DNA of 64,000 nt, taken from assembly GCA_011634665.1 (NCBI GenBank), contig WAEK01000022.1, positions 698,490 to 762,489 on the forward strand. The letters run 5' to 3'. Positions 22,418 to 33,809 of this stretch are shown here, one piece after another (position 1 is the first letter of the stretch; each line of letters begins with the position of its first letter). Under the pieces are notes generated by a model. The model was given only the letters and a program-made list of their open reading frames with translations, was not told the DNA's origin and ran no database searches. Source of the DNA: Mortierella sp. BCC40632. Lineage: Eukaryota > Mortierellomycota > Mortierellomycetes > Mortierellales > Mortierellaceae. A program made the position numbers and the translations under genes.

Positions 22418-23461
22418 ATGACCGCTGAAGGCTTTTCAGGAATAGATCGATCAGAAATCTTGATCCGACCTTACAAGCCAGACGACTATGAACAAGTCCT
22501 TCAGTTCTTAGTCCCAGGACTCTTGCCTGTAGGCACACGCCACTTTCAGAGGGTAGTCAAGCACCCTCGAACCATTTCCCGGATCCTTATCAAGTCGTTC
22601 TTCCTTTCGACTTTGATTTTTTTGGGCTATGCATCTTATCGTGCCGCCCAAGACTACCCTGGCCAGCTTCTTTCTCAAACAACTCCCTTGGACAACCTCC
22701 TTGTATGGGTTCAAAAGCCCATCCAAATCGTTCAGCACCAGCAATCGCTCTCCGCCGTCGGCCATTGGTTTACCCGAGAGAGTGGTCTCATTCAGGTTCT
22801 CACCAATTCGGGCCGTATCTTTGTAATGATCTGGGTCTGGGCAAGCATGGCTCTGGCTTTGGTCACCATCCGACACCTCTACAACTTTGCACAGAAGAAC
22901 ATTAACAGTTATCTCGACATGTGCTTTAAAGACGACTTGGGCGATATCGGCAAATACTATCAGGAATTCGAAGACCCCACCCTTTTCTCTGATGACAATG
23001 AGGATAAACAAAAAGCTAGGAAGCCTCACAAGAATCGATCCCAGTTCTTTGTTGCCTGCTTGCGATCGCATCCTCAATTGGTTTTCGGCTGTGTTGGCTT
23101 TGATGATAACTTTGCCCGTACCACAGCCCTTCGTCAGAAACACGAACAATCAGGAGACAAGACCCCCTTCCAAGTCCCTGACAAGGCCTCAGGTGAACTT
23201 CGAAGGATGTCAGTTCATCCTGATTACCGTCGGCTGGGTATTAGCAAGTTGCTTTTGAATACATTGGAGGATCATGCGAGGACCCAGGGGTTCTCGAGCG
23301 TTAAACTTTCCACAACGGTTGAACAACAAGAAGCCATCCAAGCCTATGAACGCTTCGGGTTCAAGTTGGAAAGGCTCATGGTTACTGATTATGACTTTAC
23401 TGTCCATTTTTATGACCTGGATCTGAACCGTGATCAGAAGAAGTCAGCAAAGTTAATCTAA
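22418..23461 (+). CDS. Membrane-associated GNAT N-acetyltransferase (NAT8-like architecture)
   Basis: Single exon, 347 residues from ATG 22418; the upstream in-frame extension is CT-rich leader-like sequence and was not used. The N-terminus holds the start of a GNAT fold (EILIRPYKPDDYEQVLQFL). Two hydrophobic segments follow: about residues 60-76 (SFFLSTLIFLGYASYRA) and another around 140-160 (IFVMIWVWASMALALVTI). The acetyl-CoA-binding motif A is at about 264-282, MSVHPDYRRLGISKLLLNTL, with the Q/R-x-x-G-x-G/A-like RRLGIS turn. Motif B follows (VEQQEAIQAYERFGFKLE). A split GNAT domain with internal membrane helices resembles animal NAT8/camello-type acetyltransferases of the ER membrane. The substrate is unknown. 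Confidence 0.8.
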   Translation: MTAEGFSGIDRSEILIRPYKPDDYEQVLQFLVPGLLPVGTRHFQRVVKHPRTISRILIKSFFLSTLIFLGYASYRAAQDYPGQLLSQTTPLDNLLVWVQKPIQIVQHQQSLSAVGHWFTRESGLIQVLTNSGRIFVMIWVWASMALALVTIRHLYNFAQKNINSYLDMCFKDDLGDIGKYYQEFEDPTLFSDDNEDKQKARKPHKNRSQFFVACLRSHPQLVFGCVGFDDNFARTTALRQKHEQSGDKTPFQVPDKASGELRRMSVHPDYRRLGISKLLLNTLEDHARTQGFSSVKLSTTVEQQEAIQAYERFGFKLERLMVTDYDFTVHFYDLDLNRDQKKSAKLI

Positions 23462-23897
23462 GGAAATGGAATGGAGTGGGCCCTGCTCAGAAAATGAGGC
23501 GATGCACAAAAATAGAGAAAAACCAATGAGTGAAGAAAGCTACTCATGTCTTTGTTGAGTAGAGGATACCAATAGGAAAAAGTAGACGGGATCATACTAT
23601 TAATTTTCTTTTCTAAATGGTTGTTCTCGAGAGGGGGAGAGACCGCCTTTACTTTTCAAAACCGGGGAAACAAGATGTACCCCTCTGTTGTCATTGGTAC
23701 TCTGCCGTTTCGCACTTTCCATAAGCGAAGAATGCACCGAATAAATATTTATTACAGAGAAAAGAAAAAAAAACTTCTGGTGGTGACGCCCAATCGAACG
23801 ACAGTCTCAGCGCCCCTCTCTCCCTCTCCTCCCTTTCATTTTCTTATTTAGGTCCGCCGCCCCAAGACACTACGGACCCTCCTCCAATTTGCTCCTC
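23462..23897. other. Convergent 3' spacer
   Basis: 436 bases between two gene ends, AT-rich, with an A-run at 23766-23773 and a CT-rich segment near 23815-23840. No gene is seen. Confidence 0.45.
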
Positions 23898-26800
23898 TTA
23901 GGCAACCCAGCCTCTAGCCAGTCGATCCATCCGATCACTGAGCTGACGGAGATACAAACTCGAGGGCAAAACTTCACTTCCAAGATGTTCGCGCCAACCA
24001 TGGTCTTCCCATGGTCGTCGATCCTCCGCCTCAAAGTCCTCACTGCCAATGACAAAGTTCTGGAATCCTCTAGTTCGGTGCACAAGGATTCCCTCGCGTG
24101 CTCGTGAGTTCCAGATGACAGAATTTGCACCCGAATAGCCTTGACCTGTGCCCATGTCGCCTCGGTTGACTATTTTGATCGTGCCATCAGTTGCAATCTG
24201 GTCAAAGAGGAGACCAGAGCAAAACTTCATATGTGGACCAGTATCACCTGGTGCAAAGTCCAATGGCATGGGCTGAGATGGTTTGCCAATATTGGTGGCC
24301 ATAGCCCGATGGACAACATTGGGACCCATGACATGGTTAATGTCGACAAAGAAATGGAACGAACCCTGAGAGAGAGAGTTTCGAATCAGGATCAATTGAC
24401 CCGAGATCTGGAAAGCTGATTGACCAGAAAGCATGTCGTTCGGGTAAGAGTGAATACCAGCATCGACCGTCACATGGTGAGCATCCGTTCCAATTGAGAT
24501 ATAGTTGTGGAAGTACGAGGTCAGGACATGGGTGATGTATGCCTGTTGGACACGATCGAGACGGAGTGCATAATTGGCAAAGATCTCCTGTGAGAATCGA
24601 TAATCGGTCGATCCCCTGCCTTCCTTATCCAACATTTGCTCGATCTTGCGACCAATGTTTTGAGGAAAGACGAGGTCCAGGAATTGGATACCCACTGCTC
24701 GAATCTTGTGATCTTCATATTTCTGGATCCAGCCACCACCATAGTGGCGACGGACTGAGATGGGCATAGGAGCATCCATTTGAACAATACCCGTTTCAGA
24801 GTTGATGGATCGGATAGTTCGGTAGATACGGGTTCGCATCTTTTTCCAGGGTTTGACTCCCTTTTTGTCCGATTCAAAGTCATCCATGCCAATGTCCGAG
24901 ATCCATCGTTCGTTTCCGATCCGGGTTACAATCACCTTGTCGCCCACCTTGAGACCAGCATCGTCAAAATAGGTTGGGTCCAGAGCCAAGTAGAACGAGC
25001 CGACAGGCGTGTAGTCGGACATGATTGGCACTCGTGTGTCATAAAGGATCTTGTCCTTCTTGCCCCTGAGAATTTGAAGAAGAAGAAGAAAAGTCAAGTT
25101 AGTTGATCTCGTTTTCAATTCTCTTTACTACTCTCTCACTCAGATTGATTCGGCCATTAGCTACAGCCAGTACTTACTCAACTTCGATCGCGTATCGTGG
25201 TCCTGCTGATTCCCACTGGCAGACAATTCTCGTGCCTCCCTTGGGGTCACCCCGGAATAAGACTCCGCTCGAGTTGATCTTCAAGGGTTTCGAGATCCGG
25301 TACACACCTCGATCGAGTACCAAGGCGCCCATTGGTACCACAGTATTGTCTTGGGCCTGAGCGCCCGTCACGGCCTGAACGCGGTCAAGTGCACTCTGAA
25401 TCCGATCTGTATCATCACCCTTGTCCAAATCACTGTCAGCATCGGGACGAGGCGACATGCGTTCTAGAACAGGGATTTGCTTCACTGCATCTGGGATAGG
25501 CGTGTTCCCTTCATTCCAACCGGCCATACTAAAGTCCATGATTCGATCGCCATTGCGGTTGTAGGCAATATAACCGAGAGGAGCCTCAGGATCGGTTGGA
25601 GTTGTTGGATAGACCAGTTTGCTGTAGAGCAAGGTCGAATATCGATCCGGGTACAGCAAGGCATCGTCCTTGTTCGCGTTGTTGCCTCGAGAGGGTCTCT
25701 CGGCCCGAACAATCGTTGACGAGGACAGGGTCTCTTCAGGATTGACATCGGCGTTGACTTCGTCGTTGCTATGCTCGGCTTGGCCTGGAGTCTGGCTCTG
25801 GTCTTCTTGGGGACGCATGTGCTTTGGATTCAGTCCACCTAGAAAATCCATTTAGTGTTAGGGAATGACGCGAAGACGACTAGGACTTTTTTAAAAAAAA
25901 AAAAAAGAGAGAGAGAGAGAGAGTTCAGGAGAGAGCTCGCTTACCATGCCTGTAGTGCCAGAGAGGGTCATTAAAGATTTCCTCAGGTGTACGGGGTCGT
26001 TGATTTGGCTGAGGTGAATCGGCAGATGCGTCGTCCTCAGGTGAACCGTCGCTTTCCTCTTCGTCGTCATCCTCATCTTCATCCTCGTCATCATCCTCGT
26101 CCTCGTCCTCGTCGTCATCGTCATCTTCATCTTCATCGTCTGCATCCTCATCGTCATCCTCGTCCTCATCCTCATCCTCATATTCATCCTCATCCTCATC
26201 CTCATCTTCGTCGTCTTCGTCGTCTTCGTCAAGAGCGTTCCTGGTTGCCCAAGCTCTCTGAAGCTGCTTCCCTTCCTGGATCCACTCCAAAGAGGACTCG
26301 CGGTTCATTAGATCAATCTGATCCGGTCGAGGAACCTGCTTGGACTGTACACGCACACTCTCTTCTGTCGGCGTAATCTCAGCCTCAGTTGCCTCTTGGT
26401 TTCCAACAGACCCATCTCGTGCAAAGTCCCAACCTTGGTCCTGGACCTGGGCTTTATCTGATTCTCCAGCCTGTGCGAGGATCGAGGTCTGGGGCACGAC
26501 ACCTTCGATACCACCATCGATAATCTGGGCTCCATCATCATTGTCGGCCTCAGAAGCTTCTTCTCGAAGACGTTGCCAGCTCTTGATCCGACGTTCTTTT
26601 CGAGCTGCCTTGGTCTTGCGGTTCCCGCGTCGGCGGGTCGAGGAAGGGCGTTGTTGGGATCGATGACGGTGACCTCGAGGAGAATCGATGGCCATCTTGG
26701 CATCAGGGCCCTGTCGAGTCGAGCGCGAGAATGCTTTCTTGTTCGAGGCAGCGTCTTCTATCTGGGTCCGGATATTATAATTCTCTAGCGGGAATTCATC

Positions 26801-27421
26801 CAAGTCGGATGTCCATTCTGGCGCCAGATCCTCCATCAAACCAACTTGTTCATCCTCATCCGCTGCGCGTTCCGAGGCATCAAATAGATCCCATGGAAGG
26901 GGCTCACTCGAATACCGAATCTGTCCCTTGGGTTGTTGTCTATTTCCTGACCTTTCAATGTCCTCTGTCCCTCCATTCGAAAGGAGGTACTCTCGTAACC
27001 GGTGTTCTTCTGGCGAAAGTTCGAGATAGAGCGAGCCCTGTCGAGCGGCGCGTTCGTATTCCAGTTGATCGAGATACGCTTGTTGGTCTCGCCTATCGTC
27101 CTCTGAGATCTCTCCCTCGAAACGGGGTGGGGGGACACCAGCCAGGAGAGGGACAGTGATCTGGTCCGAAGCAGGGACGAGAGGGTTCACGATATGGTTG
27201 TTCAATGAACCGGCCGTTCCTGAACCAGATTCGGATTCAAAGCTCGCCTGTGAATCTGAATCGGCAAGGGCGAGAGAGGAGAGCGAGAGCACGAGCATGG
27301 TCCAAACCAGGGCTTTGGACTTTGTCCTAGCGAGCAGCTGGCTCGTCCGGGGGAAAGACGGCATGGCGGCAGCAAAGTGCGGACGGGTCGGACCGAATCG
27401 GGGTCTTGTCATTGACGTCAT
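23898..27421 (-). CDS. Large secreted pectin-lyase-fold (right-handed beta-helix) protein with acidic region
   Basis: Exons 27421-25945, 25838-25178 and 25065-23898 join in frame to 1,101 residues. A hydrophobic secretion signal (KALVWTMLVLSLSSLALA) ends near residue 52; the first ATG would place 19 residues ahead of MPSFPRTSQ, so translation may begin at residue 20 (27364). Residues ~55-390 are disordered and charged. Residues ~395-460 are an almost pure D/E tract. The C-terminal half carries beta-helix features: DRIMDFSMAGWNEGNTPIPD, GDDTDRIQSALDRV (about 632-645), GALVLDRGVYRISKPLKI, SSGVLFRGDPKGGT, later HHVTVDAGIHSYP and GANSVIWNSRAREGILVH. The GDDTxxIQxALD plus GVLxRG pattern is that of the Pectate_lyase_3/DUF4955-type families. 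A polysaccharide-active or adhesive extracellular role is inferred; catalytic residues could not be assigned. Confidence 0.75.
26025..26235. repeat. GAN-codon repeat encoding the D/E tract
   Basis: On the plus strand the sequence is a run of TCATCC/TCGTCC/TCTTCG hexamers; on the coding strand this is consecutive GAT, GAC and GAG codons. Codon mixing shows it is not a pure trinucleotide expansion, so selection for acidic residues is plausible. Confidence 0.7.
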
Positions 27422-28687
27422 GTGGGGGCAATGAAGGAAATTAAAAAGAGACTAGGAGGAATGTTCGTGGGCAGAGAAAGCGGGTTAGGACTAGGCTAGG
27501 CGAGGCAGGACGGAGGGGAACTGGCACGGGAACTGTAGAGGATAGCAACAAGCATCAATGGACACAGTAAGGTCTTACTGTCTTGTCTCTGAAGAGAGTG
27601 CCTGTGGAGCAGAGAGACAAACTAATCCAAGAGAGAAGAGAGAAGAGAGAAGAGATAGAAAAGAAGGATCAGCACGGCACTACAAAGATCACTGCCAAAT
27701 CAAAGCCCGCCTACCCTGCTGATAATGCATCATGCACTCTCTTACGCTCTCGTCCGTCAAGGATGATGTAACCGAGATAAACCTTGTGGCCAAGGCCGTG
27801 GGTACTGGATTTAAAACAACAACAACACAACAGCAGCAACAACTAAATGTCAATTCAAATGGTGGATGAGGAAATAAAAATGAGTGTGTGAGAGAGAGCC
27901 GATGCTGGTGAATGAGAAGAAAGAATGATCAATCGACCAGATGGGAGAGAGAGAGAAAGAGAGAGAGAGGAAAAAAAAAAAAAAAAAAAAAAGAAGAGAG
28001 AGAAAGAGAAAGAAATACTACTCTCCTCTCCCAAGCCAAGGATGTCCCACTGGGGGCACGAACGGGACATAGGGACATAGGGGCTGAAAGGAGCACCATC
28101 CTTGTCTCTTTCTTTCGCCACACCGTCGCCGGGATCTGTACTGCAGAGGATGCGTCGCCAAAGGGGTAAAGAAAGTGAGCGAGAGAGATGGGGTACTCCC
28201 CTTTTTGGTGAGAACTCTCCCTCTCTCCCGCTCCCTTTTGCATTTCACACTCCCGTCCAAAGCTTTTTACTTTTTTCTTTCTTTCTCTCTCTTTCTTTTC
28301 TCTCTCTCTTTCTCTCTCTCTCTTTTTTTCCCCCTTTCCCCCTTTCTCTCCTCCATCCTCCTGGGCCCTTTTTGCTTTTCCTTTCTTTTCTTTCAGATTT
28401 CTTTTCCAGCCATGCATGAGATGAGATGCAAGGCCGACAGAGGGGATTCAACTTCTAAGCGGCGCTACAAGCATTTCTCTCTAACTCAATCCTAGCCCTT
28501 TTGGTTGGATTCTTTTCTTTTTTTCTTTTTCTTTTTCCTTCCTTCGTAACTTTTATTCTAACCAACAGACAGACGGAGAGACAAGATAAACCCTCTGCGC
28601 AATCGGAGTCTATATGATCTTCCACATGGTCGACTGACCGGGGGAGGAGGGGGATTAGTGGCGACCTTGGCTTTTAGACGGTCTTTT
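27422..28687. other. Tandem-gene spacer with GA/CT microsatellites
   Basis: No gene is seen. It holds (GAGAGAA)n near 27630-27655, GA tracts and a 23-base A-run at about 27945-27992, CT-rich DNA at 28260-28350 and a CTTTTC-rich block near 28515-28545. It lies between the start of the pectin-lyase-fold gene and the end of the DUF3605 gene, which face the same way. Confidence 0.45.
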
Positions 28688-29506
28688 CTAGTTTAGTGTT
28701 GTTTGCTGCTGTTCTTCCTCATGCTGTTTTTTGAGCTCCATGTCATCTTCATCCAGGACCTCGCCCTCACCCTTGGTAAACACCTGGACATGAAAGATGG
28801 ATGGTACACTTCTCAACTCTGGTGGATTGACAAAGAACAAGAAATCTCTTCCTGGTAACCGTTCCTCAAGGTATCTTCGGATCCATACCTCATCCGTCAG
28901 TGGATGCCGTGACCAAATCAACCAATGCTCAATCCCAGGTTTGACCGAGTATGGGAACTCGTTCTTTTTTAATGCCACCTCCAACGGATCAACGGGTCCT
29001 GTGGGCGACAATGGTGGTGAACGGTAAGGTGAGAGCGAAGATGAGGACTCATTCCCGTCCGAGAAGCACGATTCACTTTCCGAGACGCAGGCAGAGGTAG
29101 GAGTGGAGCCAGAGGCGCGTGTTGAAGGTGAGGAAGGTGTGGAGGAGGCGGGCCAGTGAAGGATATGCTGTCGGATATATTCATCTGGAGAACCGTACTT
29201 GCGGGTCCGGCGCTTGATTGCGCGTTGGTAGGCTTCCTGAACGGCCTCAGAGCGGCCCATGGGAGCGAGATCTTTGGAGGCGACCATGGTTTGGAGCTCG
29301 GCCCAGGAGAATTGGTGGCGTGTCGGCTTCTTGAAGACAAGGGGCTTTCTTGAGGGTGAAGAGGACGGCGAGGGAGAGGCAGAAGGAGAAGATGAGGTCG
29401 AAGAGGCTCGAGAGGCAAGGGCTGTGTTGATGGCCGAAGGTGCACGGCCTTTACGGACAGGGGCCAGTAAGGATGGGCGTGGGATGGTAAGGAGTTTTGC
29501 AGCCAT
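28688..29506 (-). CDS. DUF3605 family protein (GlcNAc-induced Gig1-like)
   Basis: Single exon, 272 residues. The N-terminal 55 residues are basic then S/P-rich. The DUF3605 block begins near residue 66 (FSWAELQTMV), includes EAYQRAIKRRTRKYGSPDEYI (88-111) and HILHWP, and after a 60-residue serine-rich insertion resumes with FPYSVKPGIEHWLIWSR (184-200), RRYLEERLPG, FLFFVNPPELRSVP and FHVQVF (238-243). In Candida the family member Gig1 is induced by N-acetylglucosamine; biochemical activity is unknown. The serine-rich insertion is longer than I would expect for the family. The C-terminus is acidic/Q-rich (KKQHEEEQQQ). It is divergent from the PAQR gene across 2.1 kb. Confidence 0.8.
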   Translation of the reverse strand: MAAKLLTIPRPSLLAPVRKGRAPSAINTALASRASSTSSSPSASPSPSSSPSRKPLVFKKPTRHQFSWAELQTMVASKDLAPMGRSEAVQEAYQRAIKRRTRKYGSPDEYIRQHILHWPASSTPSSPSTRASGSTPTSACVSESESCFSDGNESSSSLSPYRSPPLSPTGPVDPLEVALKKNEFPYSVKPGIEHWLIWSRHPLTDEVWIRRYLEERLPGRDFLFFVNPPELRSVPSIFHVQVFTKGEGEVLDEDDMELKKQHEEEQQQTTLN

Positions 29507-29846
29507 TTAGATGATAGTTTTACTTTGAAGATAGATATGAAAGATGGAGGTAAAGTGAGTGGAGAGAAGAGAGTGGAGAGTGGATGGGGTGGCCAGGCAG
29601 TATCGTCTAGTGAATAGAGGGTATATGATGCAACAGGCCAGATAGATAGGATGAGAAAACAAAAACAAAAACAAAAACAAAAGAAAAAAAAAACAAAAAG
29701 AAGAAAAAGAGAAACGGATGTCGTTGGCTGCCGGACGCCTTTTTATACCTTGTCCGTGTGCGTCATTGGGAAGAGAGGGTTGTCGAGTCGCAGCCAGTGG
29801 GCAGGGACAATCTGCAAGATAACGCACGATTGATCAGTTTTGGGTT

Positions 29847-29889
<43 letters not shown>

Positions 29890-31582
29890 TCTTCCTCTTC
29901 TTCTCCACTCTTCTTCTCGGGGTCAGTCGGTGGCCGCCTGCACGCATTCTCATTGGCGCGCCTGATCCTCAGCCTCCGGTCCGCCTTAAGATGACCTACA
30001 CAGGCTGACCTAGCTGACCTAGCTGACCTAGCGTCCCAGGTCTGTTTGTCAGAGTGGCTGGCTTCGTGGCTGGCATAGTTGTATTCGTTGTAATCAGGTC
30101 TGTGGTCTGCTTTGTGTTCATCCCTGCCTCTCTTCTCTCTTTTGCGTTCTTTCTCAGCCTTCCACCCATCGCCTCTGTAGAGCAGCCAATCCCAGAGGAT
30201 AGTTTGCCCACTCCCCTCTCCGAACCTCTGGGGACTAAGGACCTACCACGAGTCGACAGCATTGGTAGTCGATTCCCTATCTCTCATAGCAGTATGTGTC
30301 GCGTTCTTGTGAAGAGGAGGGGGATGAAAAAAAAAAAAAGGATAAAGGGAAAAAAGGGCCGTTGGTCCACATCCAACCAGCAACGCACGCACGTCTGGTC
30401 AAGTTGATCCAGGAGTTGGCTGCCACTGCCCTGTTCCGTCCGGCCGGCTGTTCTCTCAGCCTGTTGTCTCATGGGAGGCTCATCACAAATCATCATTCCC
30501 CCCTCCCCTCCCCTGTGCTGTCTGCCTGCCTCGCTTTCTTACACAACACACAGGTCGGAGCCGAAAAAAAAAAAAAAAAAAAAAAAAAAAGAGACATGGA
30601 CATGACTGAGTCAGCGGGGTCGAGGTGGACCATGCGCCTGCGACTTGTCGCTCTGAGGGGAGAGTGGGTGGAGTGGGAGAGAGGAAGATCCGGCAACAGG
30701 CTGAATCCTCGACGTTTCTCACTCTCACTCTCACTCGTTGTTTTTTTTTTTATTGTTCGTTGCAAGGTGTGAGAGAAACAAACAGGAGAAGATGAAGGTG
30801 AAAAAATGAGGAAAAGAGCATTGTCGCAGAAGGTGCAGACAAGCAAATAAGAGAGAGAGAGAGAGAGAGAAGGTGATGGCTGCGCATGAGAAAAAGCTCA
30901 CAGTGCAACCAGGCCTGTGACTTTGAGAAAGAGGAGAACGCCGGGAACAGCATGGGTGATATGGGCTGAAGTGAGCACGGAGCGACCAAGGCGGAGCAAG
31001 TGCCGGCTAGGTGGGCCTGTATAAAAAGAGAAGAGAAGAGAGAGAGAGGGAGAGAGAAAAAAAAAGCAGCCACTCTTTTTTCTTCTCCCGCCCAACAGCT
31101 GTTGCTTTCTAGTTGTCTCTCTTTTTTTTTGCTCACTTTCTTCTTTCTCTTCTCTCCTCTCCTTCTCCGCTCGCTCTTCGTTCGTTCCTCTCTCTCTTTC
31201 TCTCTTCACTCTCCACTCTCCTTCTTTCCCCTTCTCTCGGCGGTCCATTCCCGATCTGCCATCTTCCTTCCTTCCATCCATCTTCCTTCCTTCATCCATC
31301 CATCCCTTCATCCATCCCTTCCTTCATCCATCCATCCTTCCTTCCTTCCCGCCCTTCTTCCATCTCTTCTTCCATCCCTTCAGCCATCCCTTCAGCCATC
31401 CCTTCAGCCTTCCGCTTATCTATCCATTCTTCCATCGGCATCATCTCCACCCTTTCGAGCCCACCACCACCACCTCCTCCTCTCCACAAGCAATAACCTC
31501 TCATTCTACCTGCGATCCATCCAACCAACACCTACCCATCCCACTCCTGATCCGATCCTCATCCAAAGAACATATTAAAAAA
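29507..31582. promoter_or_regulatory. 2.1 kb divergent intergenic region, DUF3605 / PAQR
   Basis: No gene is seen. Contents: (TC)n at about 29851-29886; three tandem copies of a 10-base unit GCTGACCTAG at about 30004-30031; an A-run of about 26 bases at 30565-30590; GA-rich DNA at 30850-30870; and a long CTTCCATCCATC-type pyrimidine array at about 31261-31420 that ends shortly before the PAQR start. The last is probably 5' leader or promoter of the PAQR gene. Confidence 0.45.
30004..30031. repeat. Three tandem copies of a 10-base unit
   Basis: The unit GCTGACCTAG is repeated almost perfectly three times (gctgacctag gctgacc... pattern). It lies in the intergenic region between the DUF3605 and PAQR genes and could be a protein-binding array or a simple duplication. 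Confidence 0.7.
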
Positions 31583-33368
31583 ATGACAGAGCTCAAGAAG
31601 CGGTCTCGGTCCAGCTCTGTGCGGTTAGGTGTTCAGGCTGCTGCAAGCAAGGCAGCGGCTGCCATCCTCCCGCTCGACCTTGAGGGCATCGACTCGGCCA
31701 TCCTCGACCGTCTTGACTCGATCATCCAAAAGATTGAATCCCGCATCCGTTCCATCGAGCATTCGTCACTCGAAAAGGTTGACCATACCTTGCGCCAGCT
31801 CGAGGAAACCTATGCGATCATGGAGATGCCCTCGATCGACGACAAGGTCGGTGCTACACTCCGTATCCTTGAGGGTACCTACCAGCATGCACTCCATGCC
31901 AAATCTTCAATGCGCGAGAAGCTCAACACTGCCATCTCGATCCTCGAGGAAAAGTGCATCGAACTCGAGCAAACCTCGTTTGAAAAGATGGACGATGCCA
32001 TGGGAATGTTTGAAAGCACCCGCAATACCATCGAGTCTCATCGTCGTGCTGCTCTAGCAGGAGCCAAGCGACTGCTTCGCTTCGAGGAACTGCCTGAGCA
32101 ATGGCAGGAGAACAAGTACATCTTTTCTGGTTACCGGTTCCTCTCCTCCAAGACGCAGTGCTTCCAGTCCATTTTCTATGTCCACAATGAGTCAGGCAAT
32201 ATTTGGACACATCTCCTCGGCTTCTTTTACTTTTTGGCTGTCGGGATCTACTTTTTCTCAGGCTCGAACCCGTACTTTTCGACTCCTTCGTTGACCCCGC
32301 ATCGTAATCTGCCCTATGTTCCAGCGGATGGGTATGACAAGCTGGTCTTTTTGGTCTTTTTCCTGGCCGTGTACAAGTGTCTACTCATGTCGTCGCTCTG
32401 GCATACGTTTGCTCAGATTGCGCATGAAGGAACGATGCGGTGCATGGCCTGTCTGGACTATGTTGGGATTTCGGTGCTGATTGCGGCGAGTGTTGTTGTG
32501 ACCGAGTACTATGGCTTTTACTGCGAATCGCTTTATCGCAACAGCTACATCGCAGCAACGGCCCTCTTTGGCGTCGCTGGCGTAGTTGTCCCCTGGCTGT
32601 CGTGGTTTGACCAAAAAGGTAATTGCATTCCTCTCCTTTTTTTTTTTTTTCTATCACAGACCTTGTGTTTGTCTGTTGGTGAGGAAGAAATCGGGTAAAC
32701 AGTTTTTTTTTTCCCACTTAGACAGTGAGCCGTTGGTATCTCTGCGCGCATTTTTTTTTTTTTTTTTTTTTCTCACTCTCTGCCTCCCCCGCCAAATCCA
32801 CACAAATCACCGTTCCTGGCCATTTGTTGGGTTGCTCAACACTACTGGCCTCTGTACACACGCGATCGATCGAGCTGTGCATCACCTCTCTCTCTCTCTC
32901 TCTCTCCTGATCAACAAAAACAACAACAACAACAACAACAACAACAGCGCACAAACTAACCTACTTATTTTCGCTCCCTCCTCTCTCTCCATTCCCATCC
33001 CTATAGAGACGCGCTGGCTCCGCATCACCTTCTTCATCTCCATGGCTGCCTCGGCCCTGCTCCCCGTCTTCCATCTCATGCTGATCCAGGGCGCAGGTCC
33101 GACCCTGGAGTGGCTTTTCCCTCTTCTCAAATCCATGGGTTCGTATCTCCTTGGTGTCTTCCTCTATGCGAACCAATACCCCGAGCGCATCTTCCCCGGT
33201 CGATTCGACCATTTGGGTTCATCGCACCAGCTCTGGCACCTTTGCGTCCTCGGTGGTGTCTACTTTCACTTTACTGCCGCTCTCGGCTTTTGGGAGAGAC
33301 GATACGAGTTTGGATGTCCCTCTGGATTCGAGGGCATTGCTCCTCTTGGTGGACTTGTTGCCCTGTAA
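31583..33368 (+). CDS. PAQR/HlyIII family seven-transmembrane receptor with N-terminal coiled-coil extension
   Basis: Exons 31583-32618 and 33007-33368 give 465 residues. The first ~165 residues are a helical, coiled-coil-like repeat: ILDRLDSIIQKIESRI, SLEKVDHTLRQLEETY, AISILEEKCIELEQ, SFEKMDDAMGMFES. The PAQR core follows: HNESGNIWTH (201-210), SSLWHTF with Ser270 and His274 (S-x3-H), and SSHQLWH near the end (H-x3-H). These Ser/His residues form the zinc site of adiponectin-receptor-like proteins, which have ceramidase-type activity and act in sterol/zinc/lipid signalling. Hydrophobic segments match seven helices. The long N-terminal extension resembles yeast IZH3-like members more than IZH1/2. 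The 388-base intron is packed with T-runs, a TC run and a (CAA)n run. Confidence 0.9.
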
Positions 33369-33397
33369 AACATGGGGACATCCGCTATTGTTGCTAG

Positions 33398-33464
<67 letters not shown>

Positions 33465-33777
33465 CTATCCCTATTTCACATCGCATTTCTCTACATCTCT
33501 ATTCTCGTTCCTGCATACCAAATATCTTTCTTGCTATATCCCCCAGGGCAACAATAGGAATGCCCCAATATATTGTATAAACCTCTCCTCGGCCCATCTT
33601 GCACAGCACAGAATAGCACAGCCAATTGCTGCACAGCAGACCATTTTGTCGGTACTTGGACAACACTGCTAATCAGTCAACCAACCAACCGACCATAAAA
33701 AGAAAAAAAAAAAGAAGTGGAGTCTGTGATTGCATTTGATGCATTAACCCACTCTAGTCTCCATAGCAAACGAAAAG

Positions 33778-33809
<32 letters not shown>

